A program made the position numbers and the translations under genes. Of a stretch of 64,000 bases of DNA, positions 25,036 to 38,879 are shown one piece after another. This DNA comes from Sipunculus nudus. Its lineage: Eukaryota; Annelida; Sipuncula; Golfingiida; Sipunculidae. The notes below the pieces were generated by a model that saw only the letters and a list, made by a program, of their open reading frames with translations, did not search any database and was not told where the DNA came from. The stretch is taken from assembly GCA_026874595.1 (NCBI GenBank), contig CM049314.1, positions 37,117,229-37,181,228 on the forward strand, written 5' to 3'. Every line of letters starts with the position of its first letter. Position 1 is the stretch's first letter.

Positions 25036-25305
25036 TCAGGGAGAACCATCTCTTTGGGTTTTCTTTCTGAGTCTTAGTATACTAATACCACTCTCACAAT
25101 GGATGACTTGAAGTGTTGCGGATATATTCAACAATGTCTTGATATTATGATAGAATTTATCACATAAATAAAACAACTCTTCAATATACAGATCTGATGC
25201 TGGGTACACACTTGGGGCACTGTTTAGAGCAGAAACTGGGAATGAATGATATTTGGGGTAAAAAGTAATCAAAATTTTTTTAAATGGTTCACAAATGGAG
25301 CACAA
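25036..25305 (-). pseudogene. hAT-type transposase C-terminal remnant
   Basis: An 89-codon open frame ends with FYHNIKTLLNISATLQV followed by CESGISILRLRKKTQRDGS. This resembles the hAT dimerisation region of DUF4371/ZMYM1-like transposases, where 'YPNI..LL.I..TLPVT.C..ERS.S.LRR.KT.LRSTM' is usual (recalled). The ERS motif has decayed to ESG and the frame stops soon after, while the RNase-H-like core upstream is missing. A remnant rather than an active gene. Confidence 0.45.
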
Positions 25306-25309
25306 TTTG

Positions 25310-28050
25310 TTTAAATTCTTGACATAAAAAAATTATTCGGGGGAAACTTCGGGGGGAAGCTGCCTTATTTGCCAGCCTCTGGATCCGGGCTGGGCTCTAA
25401 CTGTGAAAAAGCCCGGTTTGATGACAACTGTTTTTCGACCGTCAATGCCAATTGGCGTTTGTTTAATGAAAACTAAATACTAGGTGATGTTTATTGTTAA
25501 GCTCTACTGCCAAGGTAGAAAGTGGAATTTTTTTGCATTGGCTAGATGAATGTCTAAAGGTAAAATAGTCAAAAACGACCCATTTCGAAAGCTATCATTC
25601 CAACACCTGAACTACTCTCATTAAGTAATAGGTCGCATTTTGCTGCAACTATGTTCCCGCGTCGTAATTGCCCAACCCATAACTGGATATATTTCTTCAT
25701 TTCCAATTAAAAGGAGAACAAAGATAAATAGTTTAGTCGACTTGACTTGATATTTAGGTATATAGGTTAGTGTTGGTCAATTATACTGACGACAAAACAC
25801 GTATGACTGTTAACATTATATCTCCGATGTTATATTATGAATTGGTCATTTATGAGCCTGCTGGCGAAGCATTATATGCAAATACTGTAGTCCATCGACC
25901 TGGACATTAAATATATCTACTGTCGATTGTCTCTCGATGTCTTGTAAGTCCACACATCAAGCAACTAATAGTTAACGTAGAATTATTAGAATACAACAAT
26001 GTCAGGCAATGTCCAACGCTTTTGTAGACCACCTGAAGTAGTACACCAGAGTGTTAAATTCCCTGGATTAGGATGTCGTCACATTTTTTTTTTTTGAACG
26101 TGAGTGTACCCAGACTGATTTTTGATGATTCGTGTTAGCATGTTAATTGAAACAACGTAAAACCAACTGCTGGAATAAATTGTAAATAAACGAACGCTTA
26201 CCTCTCCACCTTATTTTCTTAGAGCTCCTGTTCCTGATACAAAACATCCGGCTTCTGTCCACGTTTTCTTCAGAAACTGAAACGCATGCTGACCACTTAC
26301 GTTGATAGCGCACACTCATCTGAATTTCAGACATTGCTAGTCATCAGAATGTGCTCATTGGCAATTGATCTCTACCGAAACAGACACTAAGCACACTTAG
26401 AAGGATAAACACAAAAAAACAGGCCATCGAATTAATTATTTTTATGCTGTTAAATGTACACTGAATGGACAAAGGATCGACGGCCCAACTAATTGACTAT
26501 AAGCACCTATTTTACCTGAGAAACATATCCAGCTTTTCTTCAGTTTGAGTGCAGAAGAATAGGTCCTTGCTAGTGCAGTACACATTAAACAATACACATT
26601 GACCAAAACACTACCTTATGAGCACGACCTGTCATCATTAAAGGGGGGCGGGGGGGGGGGGGATTAATCAGTCCAACACATCTTGATGAACCTAATGAAT
26701 CAAGTTTGTCCTTATGAAAATTCTGAAACATTGCTCAGTGTCTAGCAATTGATAGGTGTTTGGTAGGTTGTGCTACACGTGTGTGATATTGTAAAGCTAC
26801 ATCAAGTATTAATGTGCTTTACAAAATCGGGACTATTTATGTAACTATTTGAGTCAAAGCAAGTTGGTACCTGATAGTTACATCTAAATATCGAGACGCT
26901 CTAAATATCACTGATTTTTTAACAATTTTTTATAAAGGATCCCAAGACAGCTTTTTCTTGAGGACCTGCATGAAAATAAGGATAAAATATGAAACTTGCC
27001 TGACTGTTACACAAACAAGAATGGTTGAGGTGGTCTGTATGTTGATTCTTAATACGTTTTATAAATATATCCAGTATAAAAACAATTGCAATACTTTTCT
27101 TTAAATTTGCATTCATTGACACATGGAGGTAAAGTTTGTTCGGCTCATTATAGTTACAAATGAATCGGGTGTACAATTACACTTCACCCATTTCCCATAT
27201 CAAATTGCCCTGTGTTCTGCACATAGGCTTACCCGTTTCATCAACCTCTTATCTTTAACTTGAACTGTACATCTATCTATCCCTTCAACATATTTTCTCG
27301 CTCACTTTCTTTAAAATCCACTTTGTTCTCCTTTTTTTATTGGACATGATGTTCATTGTCCATGGTATGCAATTCACAACTCTACTTGACTAACTCTACA
27401 CGCGTCTCATATGATGATTTTTCACAGATGACGGCAGCTGTGAGAACCCAAGGACGGTAAGTTTCGCTTGCACACTCTTCGTCAATCAATCTTCCACTGA
27501 TGCTAACCTCACGTATTCAGGAAAGTGATCTGAGGCTGCACATTATATCAACATATCCATATTGTCTTCAATATCATATGATATGGGTGAATTACTCTCT
27601 CTATTGAAACAACTTACACTTTTCCGTCAGCAGAATCTTGACATTAAAGGGTTGATGAAACAGTGATCACATGTTTACATTAGAAAAACACGATAAATTA
27701 CAAAAAGAATCTTAAATGTAGAATTATAATTAACAACGCTGTAATATAGGCTATATGTTTCTGAAAAGAAATAAAGTCTTACTGTTTGAATAATATTTAG
27801 TAATATAATGAATGTAAGAAAAGCCAAGTTTAAAGTTATGTCAACTCTGAAACACTTTTAATATATATATTAACATTATTAGTTTTGTATCATAAAAGTA
27901 AAAAATATAAATGCAGTATCCTCAACTATGAATTTATATCATACAATAAAACTAAACCTAAACAAAAAAATTAGATGGCTATGTTTTTGCAGCCGAAAAC
28001 AGATATGCCCCCCCCCCCCCCATGGGCCATCCCAAACAGCCGATTATAGT
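25310..28050. other. Gene-free stretch
   Basis: Apart from G runs (26643-26662) and a C run (28009-28021) nothing was recognised. A - strand frame at 26143-26334 starts MSEIQMSVRYQRKWSACV and contains a gtaagc donor-like site at its end, so a first exon is possible but not supported. On the + strand, 27428-27456 lies between an AG and a GTAAGT, like a micro-exon. Confidence 0.3.
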
Positions 28051-28054
28051 CACA

Positions 28055-28690
28055 AGACAATAATTATAACTCGGCTAATTTGACCTTGAGAATCCTGGTA
28101 AAGGTCACCAGTTTTGAACTAGTTGAAGAACTTGGTAGGAACAATTTGTGTACAATTTAAGGTAAAAAAATGTGAAATGCATCACAGGCATGGGGTTCAC
28201 AGATTCTTACATTTCGGCGGATATGAACTTGAAGATGAAGGTCAAGGTCATCGGACAACAATAAGTGTGTAAAATTTTGGAGGAAAATATGCAACACTAT
28301 CGTGTTCACAAAACAATGACCATAATTTGGATAATTTAAACATTAGGATCCTGGAATAGGTCATTGGTTTTTGAACTCGTCAGAGAAATTAGTAGAAAAA
28401 AATAGTGTACCAAATTTGTGTGAAATACACGTGTGAAACACTTCAAAAGTTATAGGGTTCACAAAAATGTTCACATTTAGGCAGATTTGACCTTGAAGAT
28501 GAATGTCAAGGTCACCCGGTTTCAAACTCGTCCGAGATTTTGGCTGGAACAATTTGTGTAAAATTTTGAGGAAAATATACAGCCCTTCAGTGCTATTGCA
28601 TTCACAAGATATCGTAAAGACAACGAGGACTTGCGACGACAACGACAGACGACGATAGACGATGGCACTAAAATCAACATTTCTCCCCTG
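28055..28690. repeat. Diverged tandem repeat ending in acgacgac-rich tail
   Basis: Four or so units of 110-160 bp share 'ttgaccttgaagatgaa', 'ggtcaaggtca', 'aacaatttgtgta' and 'gggttcacaaa'. The array ends in a cgacgaca-rich tail (28617-28668) and a G run. Similar 'aaggtca' arrays with acg tails are frequent in bivalve DNA (recalled). Open frames inside are accidental. Confidence 0.6.
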
Positions 28691-28709
28691 GGGGGGGGGG
28701 GGGGGGTCG

Positions 28710-31700
28710 GGAGACATTATAAATAAATGTAATGAATATATGTCTAAATCTTTTATGTGATTTTACCTAAGAAAATCCAGACAATTGTCCCCAGCCAGCC
28801 AGTTAGCGATCAGTATACGTGGGTCCATCTGAGTCTGGCAAATAAATTGGACTGATCCGCGGTATTAAGGTGAAATTTGGACCCAACTCTTACAGATCGA
28901 TGTCATTTTCGACTCTTTAAAAGAAAAATGACATTTTGTCTTTCAAGAAAACCTTGTATCAGCAAAACTCAATTGTGAAATTCATTCTTTGTGAGATCAG
29001 CATAGACTTGGTTTCGGGTTGGTACTGGTAAAATAAAAATGAAAAGTGCAATGGTTCCCCTTTGCAATGCTAAACGAAACAATCAATAACAATTTTCCAT
29101 GCGAGTCGGACTCACACATGACAATCAAAATCATTTTCAATCCGCTTCTGTCAAAATGTTTTGCATTCAGTTTAAGAGTTTAAATATAAGTGTGATGGGT
29201 TTCCCATTCAACTCTTCAATTTGCAATGTGTATGGATGTGTACGGAAAAACCCTTTGAGGAACACCATGAGGATATAGACAACGAACAATGTAGCACTTA
29301 AAGTTATACATGTTATTACTTTTTTAAGAATATATTTCAGGATAATAGAAATTTGGATGAAAATCATTCATGCGCTAAGTCTATTTCAAGCTAACGACGC
29401 CGCTGTATTGGCAATTACAACGGCACTCTATAAGTTTTTGCAGAATTCAGTATTAAGTATTACGGATGATCAAAAACGATATTCCTTTACAGTTTAGATG
29501 GCTTTACATCTTTTTAAATAACAGCACACGTGGACACAATAGCGGGGTCTGAAAAAGTGACCTAGATTAGGCACTTCGGTTCGATACAGAGACAAAGTGG
29601 AAATAGGCGGTCGACCAGAAGCGGTTAATAGATTGTTACCGTGATTGAAGAACTATAGGACATTTATAAACAAGATATATAATTCTACAGCTGCCAGGAA
29701 GAGGATAAAATAATACGCTTTAGTGATTGAAAAGGTATGGCATTTCATAAAGTGTATTGGAAAATGTAATTTGTGAAGGCAGAATTTCTTGGATATCGAT
29801 ATCTTTGAAAAAGCAGTCAGTTTAAGTAAGAGGAAAACGGATCAACATATCAAGCTTTGTGTGATTTATCCAGGGACTTATCTACCGGCGGCTTATCATT
29901 TCTCAGAATGCATATTCTCAATGCAAAGTGCAGTATGATTTTAGCTCATTCCGCTCATATAAAATTAAACTTCCATGGAACCTAATAAAACGATACTTTA
30001 TATTTCATCCGTTCAATTTTGAAGGACGGTATATAAATGACAAAACATTTGGTCGATCTTCTATTCATCTTAACATCGTGGTTTCTACTCAACAATCTTT
30101 GTCCTAGGGCCAATGTCCCTAAGGGCCATTATATCGAGTTTGCTGCAAGTTTTTGTTAAAGTATTTCATAGAAATGATATTTCAAAACATTACCCCTCAA
30201 AGAGGTGCCAAAAGGGTTGAAATCAGCAATTTAAAAAAATTACCTAGGTAGAGATATTTTAAAAAATATAATGGGTTTATGTTGAAGGAGGACACTTAGA
30301 AAATAATATGTTGAAAATGGATCGTGTTAAATGCAATTGGATTTTTCACTTTACCAAATTTGGATGTGTTGTATTCTTTAAAATTAATTTTGATACTCTA
30401 TTTCAAAGTTGAAATATTTAAATTCAAAATTAAATTTAAAATATAAAAAGGCATATTATTTTAAAACCATACTGTTCTTTTGGGTATAATGGGCAACATT
30501 AGTATTAATCATCAATTTGATCAGCTTGTCGAATAGTATTGTCAATTAAGTTTCAATTCTCGTTTTAAATTAACTATATGAAGTTAATTTGTTGAGTCAA
30601 ATAAGTATAGAATAACGTTTCTATTTCGTGTTTTAATTAGCTTTTAGGGCTGAAGCACATCAACATTTGGTGAATATATTACACTGTAAAGGTATAGGGG
30701 ATATTTTTTCTTTATTTTTATACATTTAAATATAATTCAGTTTTGATTTAAATATTTTACATAAACCCTGAATTTTAATTTAAAATAAAAACAAATGAAA
30801 CATAATATGGAAATTTACAGTTGTAATGACATTTTTGTTTTTATAAAAGAAGATGTCTTACGCATAAATTGCTAGACAATCAAATTTCCCGTCGATGTAC
30901 AAAATTCACTGCATTTAAGGTTTTCTTAATTAAAAATAATTTTAAAAATGTTAAAATACTTTTATATACATTAGCTTTATTACTGAATCCGGCATAAAAG
31001 TATAAGTAACCATTATGAATGTAACCGGTGTTAGGACAAACTTAAGTTTCGTGTGAAATATAACTTACAAAGCCAGCGGAAAGCAAAGTTTTTATTTTAT
31101 AACAATCGGACAGAATAAGTTTAGCTTTAACCATGAACTACTACTTTTAAATGACCAAACAATTTTTTTTATTTTATAGCAATTTGTGTTTAAGGCTTCA
31201 GCCATGGTAGCTAGGTGATATGATTACCAAAGGGCCTGTTTACTGACCCTAAATTAGGGTTGGAACCATAAGTTTGGCCCAATTAAGAGTTAAACAGTAT
31301 TGAAATTTGGTATTGAAATCACTTTTTATACATGCTGAAAGGTTACAACTAATTAAAGAGGGAGAAGTACAAATCAGGTGATAATATAAATTCATGTTAT
31401 ACAACTGTTTACTTTTCATATTTCATTTCACATGATAGTGGATTTATAGGTTCTTTCTTATTTTAATTTACATTTCAAACTACCATCTGTTCCTAGACGC
31501 GTCTCAGGTAAAATCGTTAAATTAGATAACCAGTGATTTAGTCGAGTCCACATCATCCGATGCAGAGTCCGAGTCCAGGCTCCAGGTGAAATAGAACTTT
31601 GAAATGAAGTATCTTTATGTACCTTTCCACATGCCTTTTACTTTAAAGTTTAATCACACTAAGCTCCCGATGGAGACCTAGAGACTGGTGTATATACATT

Positions 31701-34700
31701 CTTTTTGTAATATTATGTTAGTAGCTCGCACATGTATATCAATGTCTTTATGATATGTGGCAGAGCTTTACGTCAGCTGGACTCGAGGTGGACTGATTTC
31801 TCGAGTTCTTACGACCGAGTCCAAGTACAAATCAGAGTCCAGGCGGCTAAAATCCAAGTCTGAATCCCCCAAAAAGTGACTTGAGTCCTCTATAACTGAA
31901 AATAATAGTAATTGAAAGGCAAAATAAATTGTTTTTTATATAATCTGTTTTTTCCCTTTAGATCCGACCGCTTGAAAGTGCAAATAGAGGGATCCAATAG
32001 GGAGATACAAAACTTCATGGACATATCTTCCAAAGAAACAAATATTTGAACGCATATAACTATAAGTATAATTCTTGAATTATAAATAACTATTCTGCAA
32101 CCATGAACTAGGAGCAACGGGCCACATGAAAATATCTAGACCCTCCAATCTATCTGAATTTCACTTAACGTTACACAATTAAGTTAAACGTTAGATTTAG
32201 TTTTATTCAGGAGATAAGCTCTTGAGCGATGTCTTCACTGATTGTTACACACTTTGCTGTGTCGCCTGTTCTCAAATATTCTGACCATGCAACTACACAA
32301 GATGAGAGAGATTTGTTGCTTTATAATACAAAAGGGGGGGGGGCAATAAATGATTTTTTCCCCAAAGCAAAAGAATAAGAAATATTGAAGAATTATTAAT
32401 AAACCATAAAATACTGTAAAATCTCTGCTGTATAGCCTTGAGTTAAAAATTTCACTATTTTAACTTGTTTGATTGAAAATTAATACAAAAGCTTTTTTTC
32501 TCAACACTGACAAAATGACACGTGATGGACTGAAGTATAGCTATTTCCAATTTCAACTCTAAAAGAATTAAAGTATATTTCGAAGACTTGATAAGATTTA
32601 TTCTTTCTCAAATATCTAGCAAAGTGAAATTGTCATTAAATTGGAAATATTACGGGATTCCCTTCACCTGCAACTGTCTCAATCAATCGCCTTTCATACT
32701 GACCAGTTCCTCAGAACCGTCTTGCAATCTTGGCTTACAGACCCAACGAAAAAATCATTTATATCCTGAAATTCAGGCAGCATATAACCATCCAAGAGTC
32801 AAGATGACACTGAAAGAATAGCAATACTGCATTGATTAAAAGGGAATTCATTATTAGATAAGTTTATTAGGCGTTTCCTTTTGTCTGCCTCTTTGGAATC
32901 GAGGACTTCAAGAAGTAACGTTCAGATGTTGACGTACCACATAAGAGAAGTACTTGTATATATATATATATATATATGTATAACCTGACCAAATCCTGAT
33001 CGAGAGCAAGGTTTTTTACCAGATCCTTTGTAGTCCCTAGTAGTGCACATACAGTATTTATCTTGCATTCATATATGATATGATTGTCTCAAAATAGCTG
33101 GATCATTTAGCTTTTCAAATGCTGATATATAAAAAATAGAAATAAGTTAAATGTTTAAAACATAGTAAATGTGTATCGTTATGAACCATACAATTTCAAT
33201 GAGACAGTCTTACCCGATGAGTGCAAGATGTTGCACAAAACAACGTAGTAATAGAAATGTCTGACAAAATTTGATTTCTCTATTTCTATAAATATATATA
33301 TGGATATATATACATATTAATTATAGGATATCACCCACTTATAACGATAATGTCGGCATCCTGATTCAGGTGTGATATATATGAGACTGGTAAACAGATT
33401 TAAATAAAGAGATTTATTTCCCTTTCGGTGCCAACTAAACCTTCCTTTGTGTCTCTTAACCTTTGATATACTGCTTTTTGAAAAGATATTTGATATTTTT
33501 GCTGTTTGCAGTAGATGGTATATTCAGTAATGTGGATGGAAAGTTTGTCAAGGTTTTAAGCACAGGTTATTCCAACACGGCAGATAAAAACTGAGGTTCT
33601 TCTACATTTGCCGCCCTGAATAACATTGAAAATGGACAAATATTGAATAAAAAGGAAACGTAAATACCAGGCCAATATTTTATCAAAATAATTATTCCAT
33701 GAATGATATAAAATTATTTGGTAAAAATTCGATGCTGCCGCCTTTAAAAACAAAGTAGCTGAAGAAATGCAATGTACACATAGAAAATCGTAGGCTTTAG
33801 GTACCGTATTTAAGAACGAATTGCCTTTTCATGAAAAGAAAAGAAGCCAAGTGCAGAAGTATCAAACACACAATTTGGCACAGGAACGTTGTTGCATTTA
33901 AGAACAAATGATTTTTATTGGAAAAGATGACCCATGCATCAATGAAAATTGATTCAGCGATAAATGAAAGTTGCAGTCGAAATTATTTAACAATGAATAC
34001 TGTTTTGAATACAAAAATAATTTACAATAATTAATTAAATTATATGGACGCTGCTTGACCTACGAATGACTGAAGTTCTCCCTGCCTCTCGCTGAACGCA
34101 ACTGATTTGTCGAAATTATATATAAAATATGTGCAGAGTTTGTAAACTATTTGTATTTCCAAATGTATTTTTAAATGAGAAAAAATATAACTACAATTTT
34201 TAGACACTCGATTACATTTTTATATAATTTCAACAAATCAGTTGTGTTCAACGTTTATATAAAAAAATGAAATGAGAAAGAATATAACTCTTTTTATAAA
34301 TCTTTTGATACTCGTTTTTTTAAATATAATTTCGACAATTCAGTTGTATAATTAAACAAATTTAATTTATAAACTGAAATAAAATGCTGTGAACAATGAA
34401 ATTGTGCTTTTCTAAAAAGTATGCATTGTCCTGTTTATAATATATGAAAATTGTTGCCTGAAACCATTTAATCATGCAATAAGGGAAAAAAGATATTTAC
34501 GGAAGGATCATTTTGTTAAACACAAAAATTTATAGAGAGATGTGAATGATACTTTCATACATCACTTTTTTGACACAAATTATTGTGAACTTAAATCAGT
34601 TTGACCCCTTTTGATACAATACATAATCCAAATGTAGCAAAAGTAAAAAACAATAATTAATTAAATAGAAAAAATTATAACATTCATCTATTTTATGCAT

Positions 34701-35030
34701 CTGCTGTGTGTGTGTGGAGGGGGAGGGATGTTCAGAGGGGAATCAAGAACAAGGCATTTGCCTAGAGAGAAACAGATTAAATAACACAGGAGAGAGCTGC
34801 TTGAGATTTCAAATTATAAAAGATGCATTATCTTTATGTATATATGGTATAAAAATTTAACCGACAGTGGTCAAAGGAAAAAAAAGTGTATATTGTCAAC
34901 GTTTGGCAAAATTTAAGGAATGATTTACAATTATGGTAAAAACTTTAAAAAAGACACTATTTTGACATAAGTTCTGGTATCCAATTTAATCTCAGTTAAA
35001 TACATTAAATGCTGAAAAAAGGCTCCCTAG
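28710..35030. other. Long gene-free AT-rich stretch
   Basis: No coding exon could be recognised in 6.3 kb. Minor features: a 'gagtcc'-rich segment at 31540-31590 and 31790-31890, a (TA)n tract near 32958-32980, and a local hairpin with an adjacent duplicated block at 34103-34350. Confidence 0.45.
34103..34350. repeat. Inverted repeat plus duplicated ~100-bp block
   Basis: caactgatttgtcgaaatta (34103) pairs with the inverted 'taatttcaacaaatcagttg' ending near 34248 with one mismatch. A second related block, 'aatgagaaagaatataact' through 'ataatttcgacaattcagtt', follows at 34270-34347, matching 34174-34245. It looks like a decayed fold-back element. Confidence 0.5.
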
Positions 35031-35345
35031 CTTCCCCAGTAACCATATAAAAAGTGTACCATCTTTCTTGACATTTTTGCAATATATATAATGTTTAGGC
35101 CCTAACTCCTACACATTACGAAAAATTGACCTAACTTCTGGACTGTACATAGTAAACATATGGTAAAATAGTCATGTCAAATTTAAACAAAACAACAACG
35201 TCAGTTTTGATTTTAGGCAGTCTTGAATAGTAACAACAGGATCTGAATGGGAAATGGAGGTTTTTCCTTGATTTCTCGAAGGAAAATAATCGCAGTGACA
35301 ACGGTTTGGGTTTGGAAGATCGTAGGGACATTTAACCGTATGCTA
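35030..35345 (-). repeat. Dispersed repeat, diverged inverted copy
   Basis: The reverse complement carries the same markers as copy 1 and copy 2 in the same order: 'gttaaatgtccctacgatct', 'ttcgagaaatcaaggaaaaa', 'cctccatttcccattcagat' and 'agttaggtcaattt'. About 300 bp is recognisable; divergence is high. Confidence 0.6.
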
Positions 35346-35617
35346 AATGTCAGAGTCATAGGTTTTACCTAGAAGGTTTAATGTACAGACATACGACTGT
35401 CGCTGACCAATCACTATGGCTCAGTTGACTTAAAGTCAGCTGTGCTACATATTAATTATAGACATTGATTTTAACGCTAAACGTCCCTTGATGAGTGGGC
35501 AAATTGATGAATAGTTAAGATTATTAGAATTATAAAAGAAATAAAAAGAGTTGGCCAAAAAACAAATTTAAATTGTGCTTTCTGTCCAAAGCTCTATCTA
35601 AATCTGTCACCTTGACC

Positions 35618-35621
<4 letters not shown>

Positions 35622-35673
<52 letters not shown>
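35622..35673. repeat. (TA)n microsatellite
   Basis: (TA)n of about 52 bp upstream of the left duplication boundary. Confidence 0.95.
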
Positions 35674-35677
<4 letters not shown>

Positions 35678-36164
35678 ATGATCTTAAATATGAGATATGA
35701 GCTGTAAGTTTGTGTTAACAAAACCTACGGAGGGGAAGCTCTTCCAGCAATGAGTGGTCTTGTTAGGAGTGCTTACTCTTAAATGTTTTCCGGGAATATC
35801 AAAACAGAGCGACACAGATTGGACAGGTACATTTATTTCATTCTCATGCTGCAATTGCATTGCGGCTCAAAAAGGATAGGCTGACAATCCCCTTAACAAA
35901 GTGACACCTACCGTCAATCTGTGAGATGTTTCTCCTTGGGAATATTTACATTGAACATTCCTATTTTATTATTTGATATAAAGTTTTTTTGTGATACTAG
36001 CTTGCTGTAATGAATTTAAAGATTTTTGTTTTCCTGTGCAATAATTAAATTGTATATACACTAGTAAAAGCACCGGTGAACAGCATTCTCAATTAAAGTG
36101 GTATGTTACATTTTGTGAGCCGTGTAATATGTCAAAAAGTGACAGCTTTATAAATGAATGCATC

Positions 36165-36777
36165 CCAGTTGGTGAGTGGGGCACGTGACTGTATAATGAA
36201 GATTATCCAATTTATATAGAAAAAAATACAACTGATCATTTAAATTGTTTTAAATCAGGTTTCACAACTAAAGGTTCATGTATATCAGTCACCATGAGCT
36301 AATTATGAGTATCAAAGTATGCATCATCCGAATTCGTCTCGGTGTCAAAATTAATTCAAGGATTCCCAACCATATGCGATATGGTCGAAAGTAACAAATT
36401 TACAAACGAATGTCTCCCCGTTGAGACTTTTTTTTAATTACATAGAATCCCCATGGACATGGACCAACAGAAAATTAATTAAACAATACAATTAAACAAC
36501 AATTTATTTGGAAACAGAAAAATACGCATCGCAACACAAACATCTTATCTGCAGCATTGCCAGCAACCCAAGTCTAGGGATGGATGAATACACCAATGTC
36601 CTTACATAGGTTTATTTTATATCACACTTCAAATATCAGTATCATTCTGTTGTAACAATCTCGAATAGGTCTGCTCAGATTCACTTGTAATCAAAAGCAA
36701 CATGACTAATCGCACATGTTGATATACGCTCCGTCTTAGTGAATTTTTGCTAATTAGCAAAATCAATTATTATATAT
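36165..36777. repeat. Downstream flank of the left D-cysteine-desulfhydrase-like copy
   Basis: Sequence from 'gtgagtggggcacgtgactg' to the exon remnant aligns in order with 52190-52335 and 54525-55249 on the right. In the right copy this flank is split by a LINE insertion and carries a 230-bp block twice, while here the block (about 36390-36580) is single. So the duplicated segment extends about 600 bp past the gene. Confidence 0.75.
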
Positions 36778-38879
36778 CAGATAACAGTCGGTGGATCGTT
36801 GAAGAAGCAAAAAAAAGTAATCAAAGTCATTTTCATTTAATAAAAGAGCAGCTTTTAAAAGAGTAAACAGCTTTTCTGGTAAATCTACAATTAAAAAAGG
36901 TGAATCTTCAAAAATGGAGAGTTTTAGCAGATATGAGTTCAGAACTTGTTGTGTTTGTCAATATTAAATAGCAAGCTAGTCAAAGTCGCTATTTAATATG
37001 ATATATTATTGTATCAAATTAAAACTTGTACTATCTTAAAGAAGGCCTTGACGACCATCCTTCAACAACTTGATAATGTGTCAAAGATATCAAAGTTTTA
37101 TAGGAAACAGAAAGTTATACCTGATTACATTAGTAATGTGAAAATATGTGAAAAAGGAAATCACCAGTGTGTATAAAGAGTATTCTATTGCCTTGGAATC
37201 TGCTTTGATTTATGCTGAGTTCCTTTACCATACCCTTCACTGCCTTCCCTGTTGGATCCAGCATTATACCCGTAGACCTACTCACGTTCAAAATGAATTC
37301 TGGAATGCAGAAAGTTCCTTACATTTTATGCAACCCAACTTTTCATTGTTTTCTCCACCTGCTGAGAGTTTATCTATTTTTATTTAAATTATCCATTACA
37401 TGCAAAGGATTAACAACATGGTGAGGATCAACCATCGAACGATTTTAAATCCCTGTCCATTATTGACAGGTAATATAAAATATTATATAGTACAGAAAAT
37501 ATAATCCTTTGATTTATAGGAAACATAAAAGCTTGATTTTAATTTATATTATGTCTTTTGATTTTTTTGCAACAGGCATCGATTATATACAGGAGATGCC
37601 AATGAGACTACATATAAATGACTGTTCATGTTTGCAAATAATGCATTTATTCAGCAAGGTTTATTGTTGCAAAAATTTCCTTTCACTTTTATTGCGAAGC
37701 TGAAACCCTCTTAGAAGAAAGGACAATTAACGTATATTATAAATTAAGGAGCAGCTCCACTTGTAAAACTGATATGTACTTCATAAGAATGAACTGCATG
37801 TAAGTTGACATAAAGAACAAAAAACAAATATTAAAATGATGAAAGGATTCTACAATAAATAAAGATACAACAATGCACTTTAGTGCATACAAAGATAACC
37901 GTTTTAATGTGACAATTAACTCAGTTAAAAATAATATACGGAACTACCGCTACTTGCCTTAGTTAAAGAATATGTTTCAGAAGAACAATATATTTACTTA
38001 GTTCTTCTTCTGCCGACAGTCCATATCCTCGACCCTCATAACCTTGAATGACATCTAGAATATCTGTGGGGGTCACATCTGTCAGACAAACCTCTTCCAT
38101 ATTTCTACTCACATGTCCATGGAAATAGTTGGCATCATGACAAAGAGCGATAGCATGAATCCTAAAAGGAAAAATATCAAATTCATCTGATTTGGAAAAT
38201 ATTTCATATTTAGGGCATATAATTAAAAAGATTTGAAAATAAACTAGTCAATTACAATTTATATAAATAAAATATATAGAAACATTTCCTTTTATTTTTT
38301 TTTAAACTTTCCTTTTTAATTGTTATAAAAAAGGATTCTATATTGCTATTTTTCCTTCTAACAATGAAGCATACACACTGAATTGATGCAATGGTAAAGA
38401 CAAGCCTACAAGAAATCTCCCATTGAAAGCAATGCAACATTATATTGATAAGAAAAATCATGATGATTACTTAAAATTGCAATACAAGGTATATTATCCA
38501 TCATAACATGTTACCTTTGCATGTTGCATGCTCAATATATCTTTGGCATTAATCAAAAGTCAAAGGTTGTAGTCAGAAAGGTTTCACTGCATACTTTATA
38601 AATATCCGCGTCCTGATGAAATATAAATAGCATGATATATAACCCACTCACTTGACCTTTGACCCTGTGAGAAAGTTTGCCACAGCAAGACCTTCTGCTG
38701 TTCCCCCACTTCCACAAGCAACAATAATATCATCAATATTCTCTAAGATAGCCTGAAAAAATAATTCTGAATATGGAAAACCTTTGGCATTTAATATTTT
38801 GTTCCGAATGCATACACTTGTTTCTTGGTTGGCAACAAGCAGCATCATGTGAATTTCACAGGAATTATATTTTTATTAA

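Noticed and set aside
28361-28717. Antisense open frame of 118 codons
   Set aside because: Falls in a diverged tandem repeat and starts in a G-run; no protein family.
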